29,392 bases of DNA, from the NCBI GenBank assembly GCA_034696485.1, contig JAQIWT010000189.1, positions 1 to 29,392 on the forward strand, written 5' to 3'. A program made the translations under genes and the position numbers. Shown piece by piece: positions 1 to 10,909 of this stretch. Below the pieces are notes generated by a model. It was not told where the DNA came from and did no database searches. It was given only the letters and a program-made list of their open reading frames with translations. The first letter of the stretch is position 1. Each line of letters opens with the position of its first letter. This stretch comes from Isohypsibius dastychi (Eukaryota; Tardigrada; Eutardigrada; Parachela; Isohypsibiidae).

Positions 1-6
1 AAACCA

Positions 7-30
7 CCCCCCCCCCCCCCCCCCCCCCCC
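7..30. repeat. Poly-C tract at the left end
   Basis: A 24-base run of C six bases from the window start. It mirrors a G run at the right end, so it probably marks where assembly stopped. Confidence 0.95.
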
Positions 31-1037
31 GGAGTTCCACCACTGCTCTGATATGATCTATGTCGAAAAAGACAGAAACCGGAATTGAGTGAGAAATGAG
101 AGAAAATGAAAAGACAACGAGATAATCGATCAGTTTTTTGAAATTCTTGTTCCGTATCGAAAATACTTCACAACCTATTCTAAACAGAGAAAACCAGAAT
201 ATCTATGAACCCACTTATAAATTACAACTCAAATACACTTCCATCAATGTTTTGCATCCTTGATAATCCTCCGTGTTTTCTCCAGCCGAGCCAATAGCAA
301 AAAGACATAGATATACTCTTTGTTCGTTCGGACCAATGAGGAAAACAAACGTCACCAGTCCTTCCCTGTTTCGAAATATTCGACCAGCTCTGCCTGATCC
401 GCTCAAGTAGGGTAGTACAGACTACAGTACAAAATAAATACATCGACAATTTTCACTCCGCCTAGAACGCGTCTTTTTCCTAATATTCCATAAAAATCAA
501 CAGGGGAGGGACTACATCTGATTGAACATGAATGGGATATACGTCAGCCGCACTTACGCACACAACGAACTTTTTGAGATAATTCGTAGCCGATCGAATC
601 TCTCAATATTACTACGTCTTACGACGAGTAATACAGGCTACCATATAGTACACCTGAACGGAATAAAGCCAGCGGCCAGATGTCGACGTGAGTATCACGA
701 GCGGGTTGCATAAGCAATTTTTTATCTGGAACCTAATAGAATAGAATTCGAAACAACTATTTCTGACGCTAGAACGGAGAACTCACTTTCAATCAGCATT
801 AAATTTTATGTTGCTTTTTCCAAAGCCTGCACCTCGGAGGTCAAGTTCCAGATTTTTGAGTGACAAAATAATTCGCTGTAACGGTTTTGTTGTGGATTCA
901 CTCGCTACAAAGGTGAACAAAGCTCACTCTGGAAGCCAGATAACGCGGTGTTGCCCTTTACATTCTACACAACCAATGTTCTCACAAGATTCGAATTTCA
1001 AGATGAAAACAACAGATCTGGATCATTAAATGATCAG
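31..1037. other. Stretch without a recognised gene
   Basis: Only short open frames on both strands, none with a recognisable motif, a paired splice pattern or a signal peptide. A near-perfect inverted repeat (GATCATT/AATGATC around one base) sits at 1020-1034, just past the stop of the neighbouring minus-strand gene. I see nothing else here. Confidence 0.5.
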
Positions 1038-1764
1038 TTAACAGTGTTCAGTATTTTTTAATTGTTCCGGACAATCAGGATGGTTGAGCGCATGTGCCTT
1101 TTGAAAAGCTTCCAACGTCAATAACTTCTCGTTGATTCTCATAATGTTGGGGAATCTACTAAAATCCGGCTTCAGCCTCTTCGCTCTCCAGACTTGTGGT
1201 ACGATACACATGTCAGCAAAGGTCACTTCATCCCCGACGCAGAATGTGTCACTCGATGCAAGCAGAATAACTTCCAGCGCGGCGAAACCTGTAGATTATC
1301 ATGAGATCAGTAACTTTCGGAAACTACAGAAAAACGAAGCACAGACCTTTATAGAAAAAGTCCAGTGACCATGCGCGTTGTTCATCCGCATCACTTGAGA
1401 ACTTCTTGGCGGTGGTTGGGTTCTGGAGAGGCACCAGAAACGAGTTGATCAGCTCAACAATCTGGCGCACTTGAGCCTTTTTCACGGGGTCCTCTGGAAA
1501 GATGCGCATTTCAGGGCGGGTTTCGTCGAGATATTCGCAGATCGCCACAGATTGCGTGATGTAATGGCCGTCGATTAACAGAACCGGCACTGCACCATAT
1601 GGATTGATTTTGAGGAATTCTGGCGACTTCTGCTCTCCTGACAGCAAATCAATCGTTCTGGTTTCGTAAGCCACGTTCTTCCAATGGAGAACATTGCGAA
1701 CTCGCCATGCGCAGTTGCTGGCGAAGAAGTCGTATAAAATTGGCGTGGAATTTGGATCGACCAT
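1038..1764 (-). CDS. Maleylacetoacetate isomerase / GST zeta, copy a
   Basis: Zeta-class glutathione transferases isomerise maleylacetoacetate to fumarylacetoacetate in cytosolic tyrosine breakdown. Two exons, 1347-1764 and 1038-1288, are joined across a 58-nt GT-AG intron (phase 1) to give 222 residues, close to the usual size of about 216. The thioredoxin-fold half carries SNCAWRVR (the zeta active-site motif, usually SSCxWRVR), VPVLLIDG and TQSVAICEYL. The helical half carries FCVGDEVTFADMCIVPQV. I start at the ATG giving MVDPNSTPILY; an in-frame ATG five codons upstream (1779) is possible, and an in-frame stop lies further upstream. Odd points: the second Ser of the active-site SSC is Asn, and the intron position differs from both sister copies. 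The family is certain; activity is inferred. Confidence 0.93.
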
Positions 1765-1779
1765 GTTGCGAATGATCAT

Positions 1780-2882
1780 GCTGTTTCGAGGGAGAAAGAA
1801 CAGCGGCCAGATTTGCAAAGTGCTATATCAGAATTGCGCTGTGTTGTGATAAAAAAGTAGAAAATCGAGAAGAGTCGACATTTGAGCACTACATAGTCGG
1901 AAAGACAGACTCAACCTGCGAGTTCAAGTTTCTCTAGCCGGAAGTTCAGTTATTGAGTCAGTTGCTCCCGGGCATTCAATAAGAACATATTGTACATCTT
2001 AACAAGTTGTGACTAAAACCCGCCATCTTCGTACAACTTAAGAGCTGTGATCTAGTCGAGAATTCCAAACGTAACCGAGGGATCGAAACCATGGAAGTAA
2101 AAACAAATCATATGGCTCCAAGTACAGTACTGTAAACCATTTTGTAAAAAAAGTATTTCAAATCAGAGTTGTATTCCTTGTGAAGTTGAAACAATAGCTA
2201 AGTTTCGAAACAACTCTGGTGTTTCGGCTGCCCCATTCTCCACTTACCTCAAAAAACCGTTTTCATGACAGAATATCCTCACGGTGGCAAGTTGCCTTGC
2301 TTGCTACGACGGACATCCATTTGCCCAATTTATATACTTTTGAATCTTATATCCGCTCGGGATTGACTCGTCGGTTTTTTAGTTGTATGATTTCGGTGTT
2401 TTTTTCTGAAGCTGACATCAAGATGTTCCGTTCGATGAGAGTATATTAATTTTCTAACCCATTGTGCTTTTTAGCTCGTGAACAGCCAATGAGGAAATTG
2501 TACAAATTTTACTATGAAAAAAATATCACACCGCGGTTGCATAAATATCCTCGAAAAAAAAGCTCACACCCACACTCAAAGCGGGTAGAGCAGGCAAAGA
2601 GCATTCAAGTTAAAACATGAGGCGTTAAGAGCCGGTTAACAAACGGATTTCAAAACTGGATTTTCTGTTTGATTGAAATACGAGACTTATCGGTTTTCTT
2701 AAGGCAGAATCGTGAAACTGAAACCAGCGCATTATCTTCAGCAAGAACTTGGGATCGCAAAATGACCCGATCACATGAAAATCCATCGCGCAAAATTGAA
2801 AGAAAGGAAATGAGCTACTCGACAGCGGAAACAATTATTCTATCGTGTATGAAAATATCCCCAAAAAATCAGCTCGAATGAA
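1780..2882. other. Intergenic, no gene recognised
   Basis: Upstream of GST zeta copy a and downstream of copy b. It contains only short unrelated open frames and A/T-rich sequence. Confidence 0.5.
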
Positions 2883-4780
2883 TCAAATAGGACCACGGCG
2901 GTCATCTCCCGGTTCGGTGTCAACGACATTATTCGGATGACTTTTCCGGAATGCTTCATGGAGCAATAAATCTTCAGAAATACGAACACATGAGGGGAAT
3001 TTTGAAGCATCGGCGCCAAATCGACGAACAGCCAACATTTGAGGAACCAAGCATAGATCTGCAAAAGTCATTGAGTCCCCCACGCAGAATTTTCCCCCAG
3101 ATTCAGACAAAATCGTTTCTAGAACAGTCATTCCTTTTTCGATCCAGTAGACCTAGAAAAGAAAACCAAGATATAGCAATTGGGTTAAGTGCGCTGAAGA
3201 TCGAATCTAAATACTGAACCTGGACGGGAAAATATGCTAAAAATTAACTTCAAATTCCCGCAAATCACTCAATAAACAAACTATCAAAATTCCATTAAAT
3301 AGCTTCTACTGTATGCACTTGAAAATATAGATCGTCCGATAAGGCAAAAGCACATATGACAAGTGGGATAGTATATGTTTATTTGTTTAACCTTCGAAAT
3401 ATATGCACAGATTATATTCCATGAAATCTCAAAAGAACCGAAAGAAGTAAAGTTTGTATTTTTGGTTTGTTGACACTTTACATCATTCCCAAATTTTGTC
3501 AGAATTTTGAGAAAAGTTTGGGATTTAATAAATCCGAATTTTGTAGAATTCTTCCGCGCATTTTCGATCTGCAATAATTCTAAGGTGAAAGGAGTAGATA
3601 TCTAGTCTCTTAGCAAGAAAACTGTCGTTTCTTCGTCTAGAAAGAAAAAGAACCTAATTAAATGTCTCTAGAACTGCGTACGAATCTATTCAGCTTAAAA
3701 CGATTGCTTAGATTGAACGTATATACGATATATTATAATATTTTAAATGATGGAATGCCACGAAATTGTAAATGGAAAGAAGTGTACAAAAAGATGTTCA
3801 AAAAACCTATAATTGTTTTTTGCATAGCATATTTTGTTTGAATTCACGCAGAAAGGAGAGCCGGAATAAATTTGAACTAAAATATAGCATACATCAATAG
3901 CGGAAGCAGATGAAATTTCTCAGAAATAAAAACGCAAAAGGGACGTCTCAAAGCAATCGGAACGCCGAAACTGCGAGGCAATTCCATTCACGTTGAAAAC
4001 TCAAAATAAACATCATTTGATATCAAGATAGCGAGATGATAGGAACTAAGAATATTTTGCAAAACTTTGCTCAGCGCAACAAATTAACTGAATTAACGAA
4101 GTCAAAGAGAATAAAATTCTTCAGATATTCCAAAGTTAATGTGACTCCAAATCTTTCATGATTCAAGAAATTATTCAGTTCATTATCAGAGTCACAAAAT
4201 TTTGGAAACGGGCCGGAATTTCCGAAATAATTAGCACTTCCGGTGCGGCGGCGGCGTTCATCATCCAAAAATCAAAAACGACGAAATCTCAATGGTTCAA
4301 AAAATGCAGCAATAAAGAAAAAAAGTATTCCCTCACCTGCCATTCCGTTTGCTTCTTCTCATCATTCGAAGCTCTTTTAGCAACACTCGGATTCTGCAGC
4401 GGTTGAATCCCGGAATTAATAATCTCCACAATCTGCCTGACTTTCGCTTTCTTCACCGGATCCTTCGGCAACAACGGATTCTTCGGTCTAGTTTCCTCCA
4501 AATATTCCAATATCGCCACCGACTGCGTCAATCTCTCTCCATCAATCAACAGAGTCGGAACTTGTCCCAGCGGATTAATCTTCAAGTACGCACTCCGTTC
4601 TTCCTCATTCCAATTATACGGATCACAAATGCGATTCTCAAACTCGATTCCCTTGTAGGTCAGCGCTGCACGAACACGCCAAGTGCAGGAACTCCGGGGA
4701 TAGCCATAGAGAACTGGTTTGGAAGAGGAAGAGGTGGACATTTCTGCGAGTTTAGAAAGTCGAGAAAGTGAGATGCGCAT
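2883..4780 (-). CDS. Maleylacetoacetate isomerase / GST zeta, copy b
   Basis: The same enzyme family as its neighbour. Coding exons 4337-4780 and 2883-3152 are separated by a 1184-nt phase-0 intron. The donor follows EWQ (CAG/gtgagg) and the acceptor precedes VYWIEKG. Motifs: SSCTWRVR active site, VPTLLIDG, LTQSVAILEYLEETRP, then KFCVGDSMTFADLCLVPQ. Taken alone the second exon looks like an isolated GST fragment, but frame and motif order join it to the first. A 53-nt intron (4781-4833, gtgagt to tttcag) lies directly before an in-frame ATG at 4780. That gives 237 residues with the basic leader MRISLSRLSKLAE; an inner ATG at 4741 gives the ordinary 224-residue form. The C-terminus ends in an unusual acidic/basic tail instead of the PDCPEE seen in the other copies. 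Confidence 0.9.
3153..4336 (-). other. Long intron of GST zeta copy b
   Basis: 1184 nt, A/T-rich, flanked by a good donor and a TTTTCTAG acceptor. No nested gene or repeat family is recognised. It is about twenty times longer than the single introns of copies a and c. Confidence 0.75.
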
Positions 4781-4833
4781 CTGAAATGTAAGAAATGTGC
4801 ATGCAGTTGGCAAGGAATCCAGCCAGCACTCAC
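4781..4833 (-). other. Probable 5'UTR intron of GST zeta copy b
   Basis: On the minus strand GAAA/gtgagt...acatttcag/ATGCGC is a textbook 53-nt intron, matching the common intron size here. It ends exactly at the first in-frame ATG, so it would place a non-coding first exon just above 4834. Confidence 0.6.
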
Positions 4834-4845
4834 TTTCAACACCAA

Positions 4846-6003
4846 ATCGAGTTTCGAAGAAAAGGTGAATTACGTCTTCAAGCCAGCAGGTTTATCGCGG
4901 TTCAAGAAACGGAGAGAACAGAACCGAATATCAGCTGTTGGCTTTTCAAAATTGGTCGTTTATCGTCAATCAAATGTCAATGTTGTGGTTTGCGTTGATT
5001 TGGAGCGTGGGTGTTGGGTCGCTTTGAATGCGTGTGCGTGGCGCGCTCGTTCGGGTGCTAATATGTAAACAAATAAGGTCAACATTGGCCAAACTGACAA
5101 TTCGAACATTGCACCGCATCATGGTAAAGCGCTTCTAGAGCTGCTTCAGCAATGCGCTGAATATCAAGAACTTCTATTTTCCTGAAGTAGTAGCCTGTCG
5201 TACCAGAACTCACTCTGCTGTGCGACTAACTCACTGGCATTTGAATACGTAAACAAAAAAGGTCACATTTCCTTGCGCCTTCGCTGACCACGGGCCATGG
5301 CTTGACTGTTTTTTTCTCGCATTAGCCATCGTCATGACGTTCTACCGGAGTTGGTTTGGTTCAGATCATCGCCTGAAAGCTTGGTTTTTGCACCTCAGTT
5401 TCAAAATGTTTTGCACTGATGCAGCGGATACAACATGCCAGTTTTATACGGAGCAATTGAGTCAAGGACTCAAGGAAGACATAACGATAATGTGATGGTG
5501 TGCAGAGTTTCTTTGCTGGAAATTGAACTCACCTACTTAGCCAAACTTAACCACTCGTTCATCCATATACAGTATGGTGAGTAGTGTTATAACTATGGTG
5601 TACCACAGTGGGTTTCCTGTGTAGTACATCGTATTAAAAAATACGTCCTCCAATTTCTAATGTCAGATTCAGCGAGCAAGTATAACGAAACACGGAAGTT
5701 GAACGACACCAGTATTTTGTTTAAAGTGCTATTCGCAAAGAAAGTGGATTGATTATCGACATCAATGTCAGCTTCAGGGTGAACAAGCTTGCAGTCCGCT
5801 TCACTTCTAGTCAGTTTACGAACAACAGTTCAAATCACTGCCAGCTTCCGAGTTCTTTCTGTGTTTCTGCTCTCATACAACGATGACTAACACGGACAAG
5901 CACAGAACAATAGCTAGGAATTTCAAGTTCAAGATCAGAACAACAGATTTTATCTCTTGGTTATGCAACTAACAAAAGTACCAATTATTCCTCCCTAAAA
6001 ACG
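4846..6003. other. Intergenic, no gene recognised
   Basis: Between the divergent GST zeta copy b and the secreted repeat protein; it should hold both promoters. No coding region is supported. Confidence 0.5.
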
Positions 6004-6010
6004 TATATAA
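6004..6010 (+). promoter_or_regulatory. TATA box of the secreted repeat protein gene
   Basis: TATATAA 45 bases before the start ATG at 6055, leaving room for a short 5'UTR. Confidence 0.6.
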
Positions 6011-6054
6011 CGACGTTCCGTGTGGCTTTCTTCCAACACTCTATGCCTTACAAC

Positions 6055-7546
6055 ATGAAGTCCTCAGGTACACTTGGATTCTTGATCCTACTCGCCGGGC
6101 ACAGCGTTTCAGGTACTTCCAATCAGTTTTACATCCTATTTCCAATTTTAAAGTGTCAGTTCCAGCTGCCCGTTTGGTAAAACGACAAAGTCCTGGTGCA
6201 AGTGCTTCCTCCTCTTCATCCGGCAGCATCCCCAACGGATCACTGAATCTGAACAACTACGCCAACACATACTTCTCCGAGCCGAACTCTTTCTCAGCTT
6301 CAGCATCCACCTCAAACACTGGCAATGGTCCCAACGCAGTCATCTCGTCGGTATCCAGTGCAAATTCGGTGGTTGGGGAGCTACCACCCGGATATTCAGT
6401 GTATGGAGTTGCAAACGGTGCCAGTCAAGGCGCTGCTGCATCTGGTGGGTCTACCCTTCCTTAACCAAATTGCTGTTGGGAATAAAACATGGCTTGGTAG
6501 GGCAACTGTCGAACAATGATCAAGGGAATGTATATTTGTTCCCGGGGAGCATAAGTGCTGATGGTTCTTCATCGATCACCGGTGCCGGCACTGAAGTCCA
6601 GCTCCAATCAGATGCAACTTCAAACATGGTTCCAAATCAGCGGAGAAAAATAAAGAAAGCCAACCACAAAGCTCGTAAGAAAAGCTCCTGATTTGTGAAT
6701 TCTATTCTTAACCTTCATGTTTTAGTTGGTGACCCTGGTCCAAATGTGGGTGCTTCGGCGCAGTCAAGTGGTAACGTCCCATCTGGCGAGGTCACACTCA
6801 ACAACAACGCCAACTCAAATTTCAACAACTTCATCTACTACTACCCTACCGCTATTCCAGGCGAGGCTACATCGCCCAGACCACCCAGACCACTTCCTGT
6901 CGGCGGACAGTCGTCGAGTTCAGTGCCTTCACCAGGAAGTCCACCGATAATCATCGAACCGCCGTGCTGTTATCCGCAGCCTCAGCCACAAATGAACAGC
7001 CAAGGATGGAGCCAGAATACTGCACAAGGAACCAATGTTCAACTTCAGTCTACCGGCTCGGCAGATGGCGCCACAGGTGTTCTTACCGGCAATAACTTGG
7101 TTGGAAACGCTAATGCGGGAAGCACTGGAACTGCAGATACAGGTAAAAACCAAACTACTGATAAATCATCATTCTTGCAGTCTTTGCTGTATGTAGGGAG
7201 TCTGAACAACAATGACTTCTCGAATGTCAACGGTCAGCCCGGCCAATATGCTTACGGAAGTGGCAACTCGAATATTCATGGATCTGGAACCGGTGTTCAC
7301 GTTCAATCCCTGACCAACTCAAATCTGACCGATGCTAGCTCAGCCCCAGCTTCTAGCAGACTTCACCGAAAAGTTCTGGTTGGACGAAAATCTGGTCAGT
7401 CAGTAGCTGGTGTTGTCCCGCATCGAGCAGCCACAAAAGGCGGAGATCTACCGAAAAGAGTATTGCTGCGCGTGCGGCAGCCAGTCAGAGCCCCTGCGCC
7501 TGTAGCCAAAAAGTCTCAGGATCAACCCAGGCGAATTCGCCAGTGA
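6055..7546 (+). CDS. Secreted Ser/Asn/Gly-rich repeat protein
   Basis: Five exons (6055-6112, 6154-6444, 6501-6674, 6726-7142, 7197-7546) give 429 residues; all four introns are 41-56 nt and phase 1. The first exon is almost exactly a signal peptide (FLILLAGHSVS core). A dibasic KR at residues 29-30 could release the mature chain. The remainder is low-complexity and probably disordered. Each later exon carries a loose repeat: a Leu/Asn-rich start (SLNLNNYAN, QLSNNDQGN, VTLNNNANSN, SLNNNDFSN) followed later by G[TP]xVxxQSxxxSN (GTEVQLQSDATSN, GTNVQLQSTGSAD, GTGVHVQSLTNSN). Residues 195-255 are Pro/Tyr-rich with a CC pair, and the last 60 residues are Arg/Lys-rich. I recognise no family. Extracellular matrix, cuticle or secretion roles are possible but unproven. 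Confidence 0.8.
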
Positions 7547-7696
7547 AGCGTTCAGGGAGTTTGGAATGTCAACTGTAACGGGTTCCGTGCTTTTATTGTG
7601 GTTAAGTTAAACTGTAGTTGTGAGTTCTAGTAATCTCCGTTGTACCTGCTCAAAACAAACAAAAGGCAAATGTGACTTTTCGGTTAATTTCTTTGC

Positions 7697-7702
7697 AATA
7701 AA
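7697..7702 (+). promoter_or_regulatory. Polyadenylation signal
   Basis: AATAAA about 150 bases after the stop of the secreted repeat protein, same strand. Confidence 0.6.
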
Positions 7703-7980
7703 CCAAAACCAAGCGTATTCAGTTCGATGGCGAGTGTCTAGTGTAGGATAGGGTCTGATGGCACAGACTGTACCCATTCAAATATGCAGTTGATCCACTC
7801 AACGGTGCTCCGAGAATTTCGAATTTCCGCTTCACTGGCAAAAATTTCAGCAAGCTAGCCCACTTAATGTCTCGTGAACTTGAAAACAGAATGAACTGAT
7901 GATCCAGAAGAACATGGATTCGAATGGGCAGTCAGCAACAAGGTTCTCCGAGTCCACCGACTTCAACGTCAACCCCAACC
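7703..7980. other. Short intergenic gap
   Basis: Separates the repeat-protein polyadenylation signal from the peptide-precursor start. No clear TATA box. An in-frame upstream ATG at 7924 would add a Ser/Pro-rich leader before the signal peptide. Confidence 0.4.
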
Positions 7981-8361
7981 ATGTTCATCAAAGTGTTTGT
8001 GTTGATGACCCTTGTGTCTTTGGTGATGGGGAACAGAATGCATCGGGAGTCTACTGCATCACCGTCACCACTCAAGAGTGAGGATCGCCCGTGGGTCATT
8101 CAATATCATTGTGTTTATTATTGTTGAATTGTTCAACAGGCCAGAACGAAACGCTTCACGGTGATAAACGGTTTGGACTGTTTGGCATGGGGAGCGGTTT
8201 ACAAGCGCTTTTATGGGGAATGATTTTGCAGCAACTTCTCTGTGAGTGAACAACGTGGATTTCTGACGTTCCGGTTTGAAATTTAACATATGTTCTTTTC
8301 AGCTCCACCAGCCGCAGCACCTGCACCAGCAGCCCCTCCGCCACCGCCAGCCTCGGGATAA
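7981..8361 (+). CDS. Small secreted peptide-precursor-like protein
   Basis: Three exons (7981-8077, 8140-8241, 8303-8361) with two phase-1 GT-AG introns of 62 and 61 nt join in frame to 85 residues. Layout: signal peptide (MFIKVFVLMTLVSLVMG), polar stretch, a KR dibasic site at residues 42-43, a Gly/Leu-rich hydrophobic segment (FGLFGMGSGLQALLWG...), then a Pro/Ala tail ending in PPPPPASG. This layout suits a processed secreted peptide, but the hydrophobic segment could also be a membrane helix. There is no Gly-Lys-Arg amidation signal. I chose the ATG that opens the signal peptide over 7924. It is not recognised as any named peptide family. Its all-phase-1 structure matches the gene before it. 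Confidence 0.7.
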
Positions 8362-8990
8362 CAACTTCTCCTTGCTTTCCTTTTTCTTTCTTTGTCAAAA
8401 TTGTTTCCAAACTCTGAGAAGTTTAACGAATGACCGGAATGGAGCTTCTGATGTTATAGAACATACGATTGACAACCCTGTTTGCTGAGACAATATAAAG
8501 AATGACGAAAGAAAAGGAAACAGTCACAGCAAAAAGGACTGAGTCTTCATTTAATTTTATCCAGTATCAATGACAGAGTTTTTTACTCTTGATTGGAACA
8601 GGGTTTTTTCACCACAGAGTTACTATCAAATCGTGAATAACGGAGTCCGTTGACTACTCTATGTCTAATAGAATAATGCCTGAAATTGCCGAATGGTCGT
8701 TGACGTCGTAGCGCACCGACATGAAATCGTATGGGTTACCGTTCATTAGTCATTTTTTAAAGACAGCCTGAGTAAAGATCAGTAAGCAGAGTGTTTATCC
8801 GAGAAACAGCTGACACGGTCTGCGTTCTCAAAACGCGCTGTGGTTTACTGGTAGGGTAAAAAACCGGAAAGCCGAATATAGCTCTCTAAAAAGCTGCTTA
8901 CACTCAGAACTCGGTCTGCTAGTCTACCAGCTTACCAAGAAGTGGAAGAAGCCCGCTCGACAGTGTATAGTCATGATGATCAGATCATCT
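8362..8990. other. Intergenic, no gene recognised
   Basis: No coding signal. Its right end leads into the TATA box of the Costars gene. Confidence 0.5.
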
Positions 8991-8998
8991 TATAAAAG
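8991..8998 (+). promoter_or_regulatory. TATA box of the Costars gene
   Basis: TATAAAAG 109 bases upstream of the start ATG, with no intervening in-frame start. Confidence 0.65.
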
Positions 8999-9099
8999 CG
9001 CAACCATCAGCTTGTGAATCGATTTCTCGCTTCGTACACAGATTGGTTTCCTAGCTGTCAATAAAGTCATTTTCTTTTCAATTATACTTGAGTTCTGAA

Positions 9100-9873
9100 A
9101 TGTCTGTTTCGACTGGTGTCCCATGGTCGCGCCTGATTGCCCATAAGAAGCCCACCAAAGATCGAGCGGCGGCTTTCCAGGAATTCTGGGATGAACGTAC
9201 AAGAAAACAAGCATCAGACGCTTCTGTTGATCTCCCTCCAGCAACGGTCAGCAAAGAACTGTTCGACAAATACGGACCAGATTACGGACGATCTCATCCT
9301 GGAAGCACAACTGAGCGGCGTGCAAAGCTGGCGTTGGAACACATAAAAAAGCAGGAGAGACAACTTGTTCAAAATATTTATCATCTGGCCTTGGAAGATC
9401 CTGTCAACCAGGGGTAAGACCTACGTTTTCGATGATCTTTTTAAAGCGAAAACTCGGAAACCACTGGTTTCTTTTCAGTGGCTCATCCTCGCCCCGGTAT
9501 TCGAGCAGTTCTGTTAGTGATTTTTGTTTCTTGAATGTTGATATTGCTTTAATAATGGGTGAGTTTTGTCCTTGCCGGCTGACCGACCTTAACTTTTCTT
9601 TTCAGACCGGAATGTACAGTGAAATTTGGTGCTCTGTTTGATCACTATGTGGACATATCGGATCTCGTCGTTGGCATGTTGCTTCAAGCCAGAAAGCACG
9701 GCTATGTGACCTTCAAGGGTGAAATGCTATATCAACGGCGTGATGAGAATGTCGTCATCACTCTCACCAAGTCTGGACTGGATATGATCCATAAGTCAGA
9801 GGAGAATTTCGTCCTTGACAAAAAACGAGCGGCGAGACACCGTGCTGCCATGACTGACCATAAAACTTCTTGA
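9100..9873 (+). CDS. Costars-domain protein (ABRA/STARS-like)
   Basis: Vertebrate ABRA (STARS) binds actin and stimulates Rho/SRF signalling in muscle; its C-terminal Costars domain is also found alone. Exons 9100-9413 and 9606-9873 (phase 2, 192-nt intron) give 193 residues. Residues 1-65 are a polar N-terminal part with PWSRLIAHKKP. Residues around 66-85 hold the GSTTERRAKLALEHIKKQ element typical of the family just before the Costars domain. The domain follows: TVKFGALFDHYVDISDLVVG and HGYVTFKGEMLYQRRDENVV. A short basic tail ends the protein. The intron contains a second acceptor (9478) and a weak donor that could add a frame-preserving microexon, but direct splicing aligns better. Actin or Rho function is inferred from the family. 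Confidence 0.9.
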
Positions 9874-10082
9874 CTTCTCGCTGCGACTCCCTCAACAGAC
9901 CAGTTCATTTTCTGTTTGTTCGATGAATGGACCAGACCTCTGGTTACACATTCTCGCGATGGGCCGCAGTGCTTCAGTTCTGTTCTACATAAGTTACAGC
10001 AGGTCTTTCAAGACATACACATTTTTTATTTTGTGCTGCTGACTTGTACAGTGACAAAAAATGTTTATGAACAGACGAGACA

Positions 10083-10088
10083 AATAAA
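10083..10088 (+). promoter_or_regulatory. Polyadenylation signal of the Costars gene
   Basis: AATAAA about 210 bases after the stop codon. Confidence 0.6.
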
Positions 10089-10771
10089 ACCTGAACCGCA
10101 ATTTTAACAGAGAGCAACCGCTCGCGTTTTGGTGATTTTCATTGTATTGCGTGGGTAGCTACCATTGAACCGCGGGACACTGGATCGAACGCTTTGCGAG
10201 AGAAAGCCTCACGTATTCATTCCTCAAGAAATTTGCGTCGCGTGGTTTCCTAATTTAACTCTCGATTTCCTGAGGAAGGAAGGCTGGATGCATGCTCCCG
10301 TAAAGGCAACCTGCGTTTGGTATTTTCATAACAACAAAAACTCGGGTATAAACAGTACATAATACGGTATGTTACTAAATGAGCAATCACACTCTGCGAG
10401 TAACTGGTCAATTTACTGAAGTGCTAACAAATTGTTGACTAGAAAGACCCACAAAATTAGGTAAGGTGAACTCTCAAAGCTGGCGAATATTTGGAAATGT
10501 TGCAGAAAACAAACAGTACTTAAATCACTATCAGACGGGTGAAATCTGCTGCAGGTCTTGGATGATCTGAAATCAGCGATTTGAAGTTTATAAAGCGGCT
10601 AATCATCATCCTTTTTTAAACATCCATTTTTAATTTCTGACATCCACTCAGTGCCTACGCGTTTATGGTTAAAGTGAATTTTTTGATGGCTTGACAGTTT
10701 GAGCATTTTTTAAAATCGGGCTGATTTTTTTATGAGGGTTTCAAGAATACATTGTAGTCTGTGAGATGCAA

Positions 10772-10799
10772 CATAAGTCACGCATCTTCATGACTTATG
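10772..10799. repeat. Perfect 9-bp inverted repeat
   Basis: CATAAGTCA and TGACTTATG flank a 10-base spacer. Function unknown. Confidence 0.7.
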
Positions 10800-10900
10800 C
10801 ATTACCAATTGAATACAAACAACTGATACACTTCAATAAATCAAGAAGTGTTTTTATAAATTGTTTTACATCCATGAAAAGTTTGAGAAAAAAAGAACGA

Positions 10901-10907
10901 AAAAAAA
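10901..10907 (-). terminator. Pol III terminator of tRNA-Trp
   Basis: Seven T on the minus strand, two bases after the tRNA 3' end; a T run is the standard RNA polymerase III stop. Confidence 0.8.
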
Positions 10908-10909
10908 GT

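Larger units (their letters stand above)
9874..10900. other. Intergenic, no gene recognised
   Basis: After the Costars 3'UTR this stretch is A/T-rich with short random frames. The only structure I see is the inverted repeat at 10772-10799. Confidence 0.5.

Noticed and set aside
215-449. Minus-strand overlapping frames near the left end
   Set aside because: Two overlapping frames with no motif, no ATG-supported family start and no splice logic.
2883-3131. Stand-alone GST C-terminal pseudogene
   Set aside because: Its acceptor and frame join it to the exon at 4337-4780 as exon 2 of a complete GST zeta gene.
9478-9558. Extra internal exon in the Costars gene
   Set aside because: The strong donor at 9559 would break the frame into the Costars domain; only a tiny microexon version keeps it, and direct splicing aligns better with the family.
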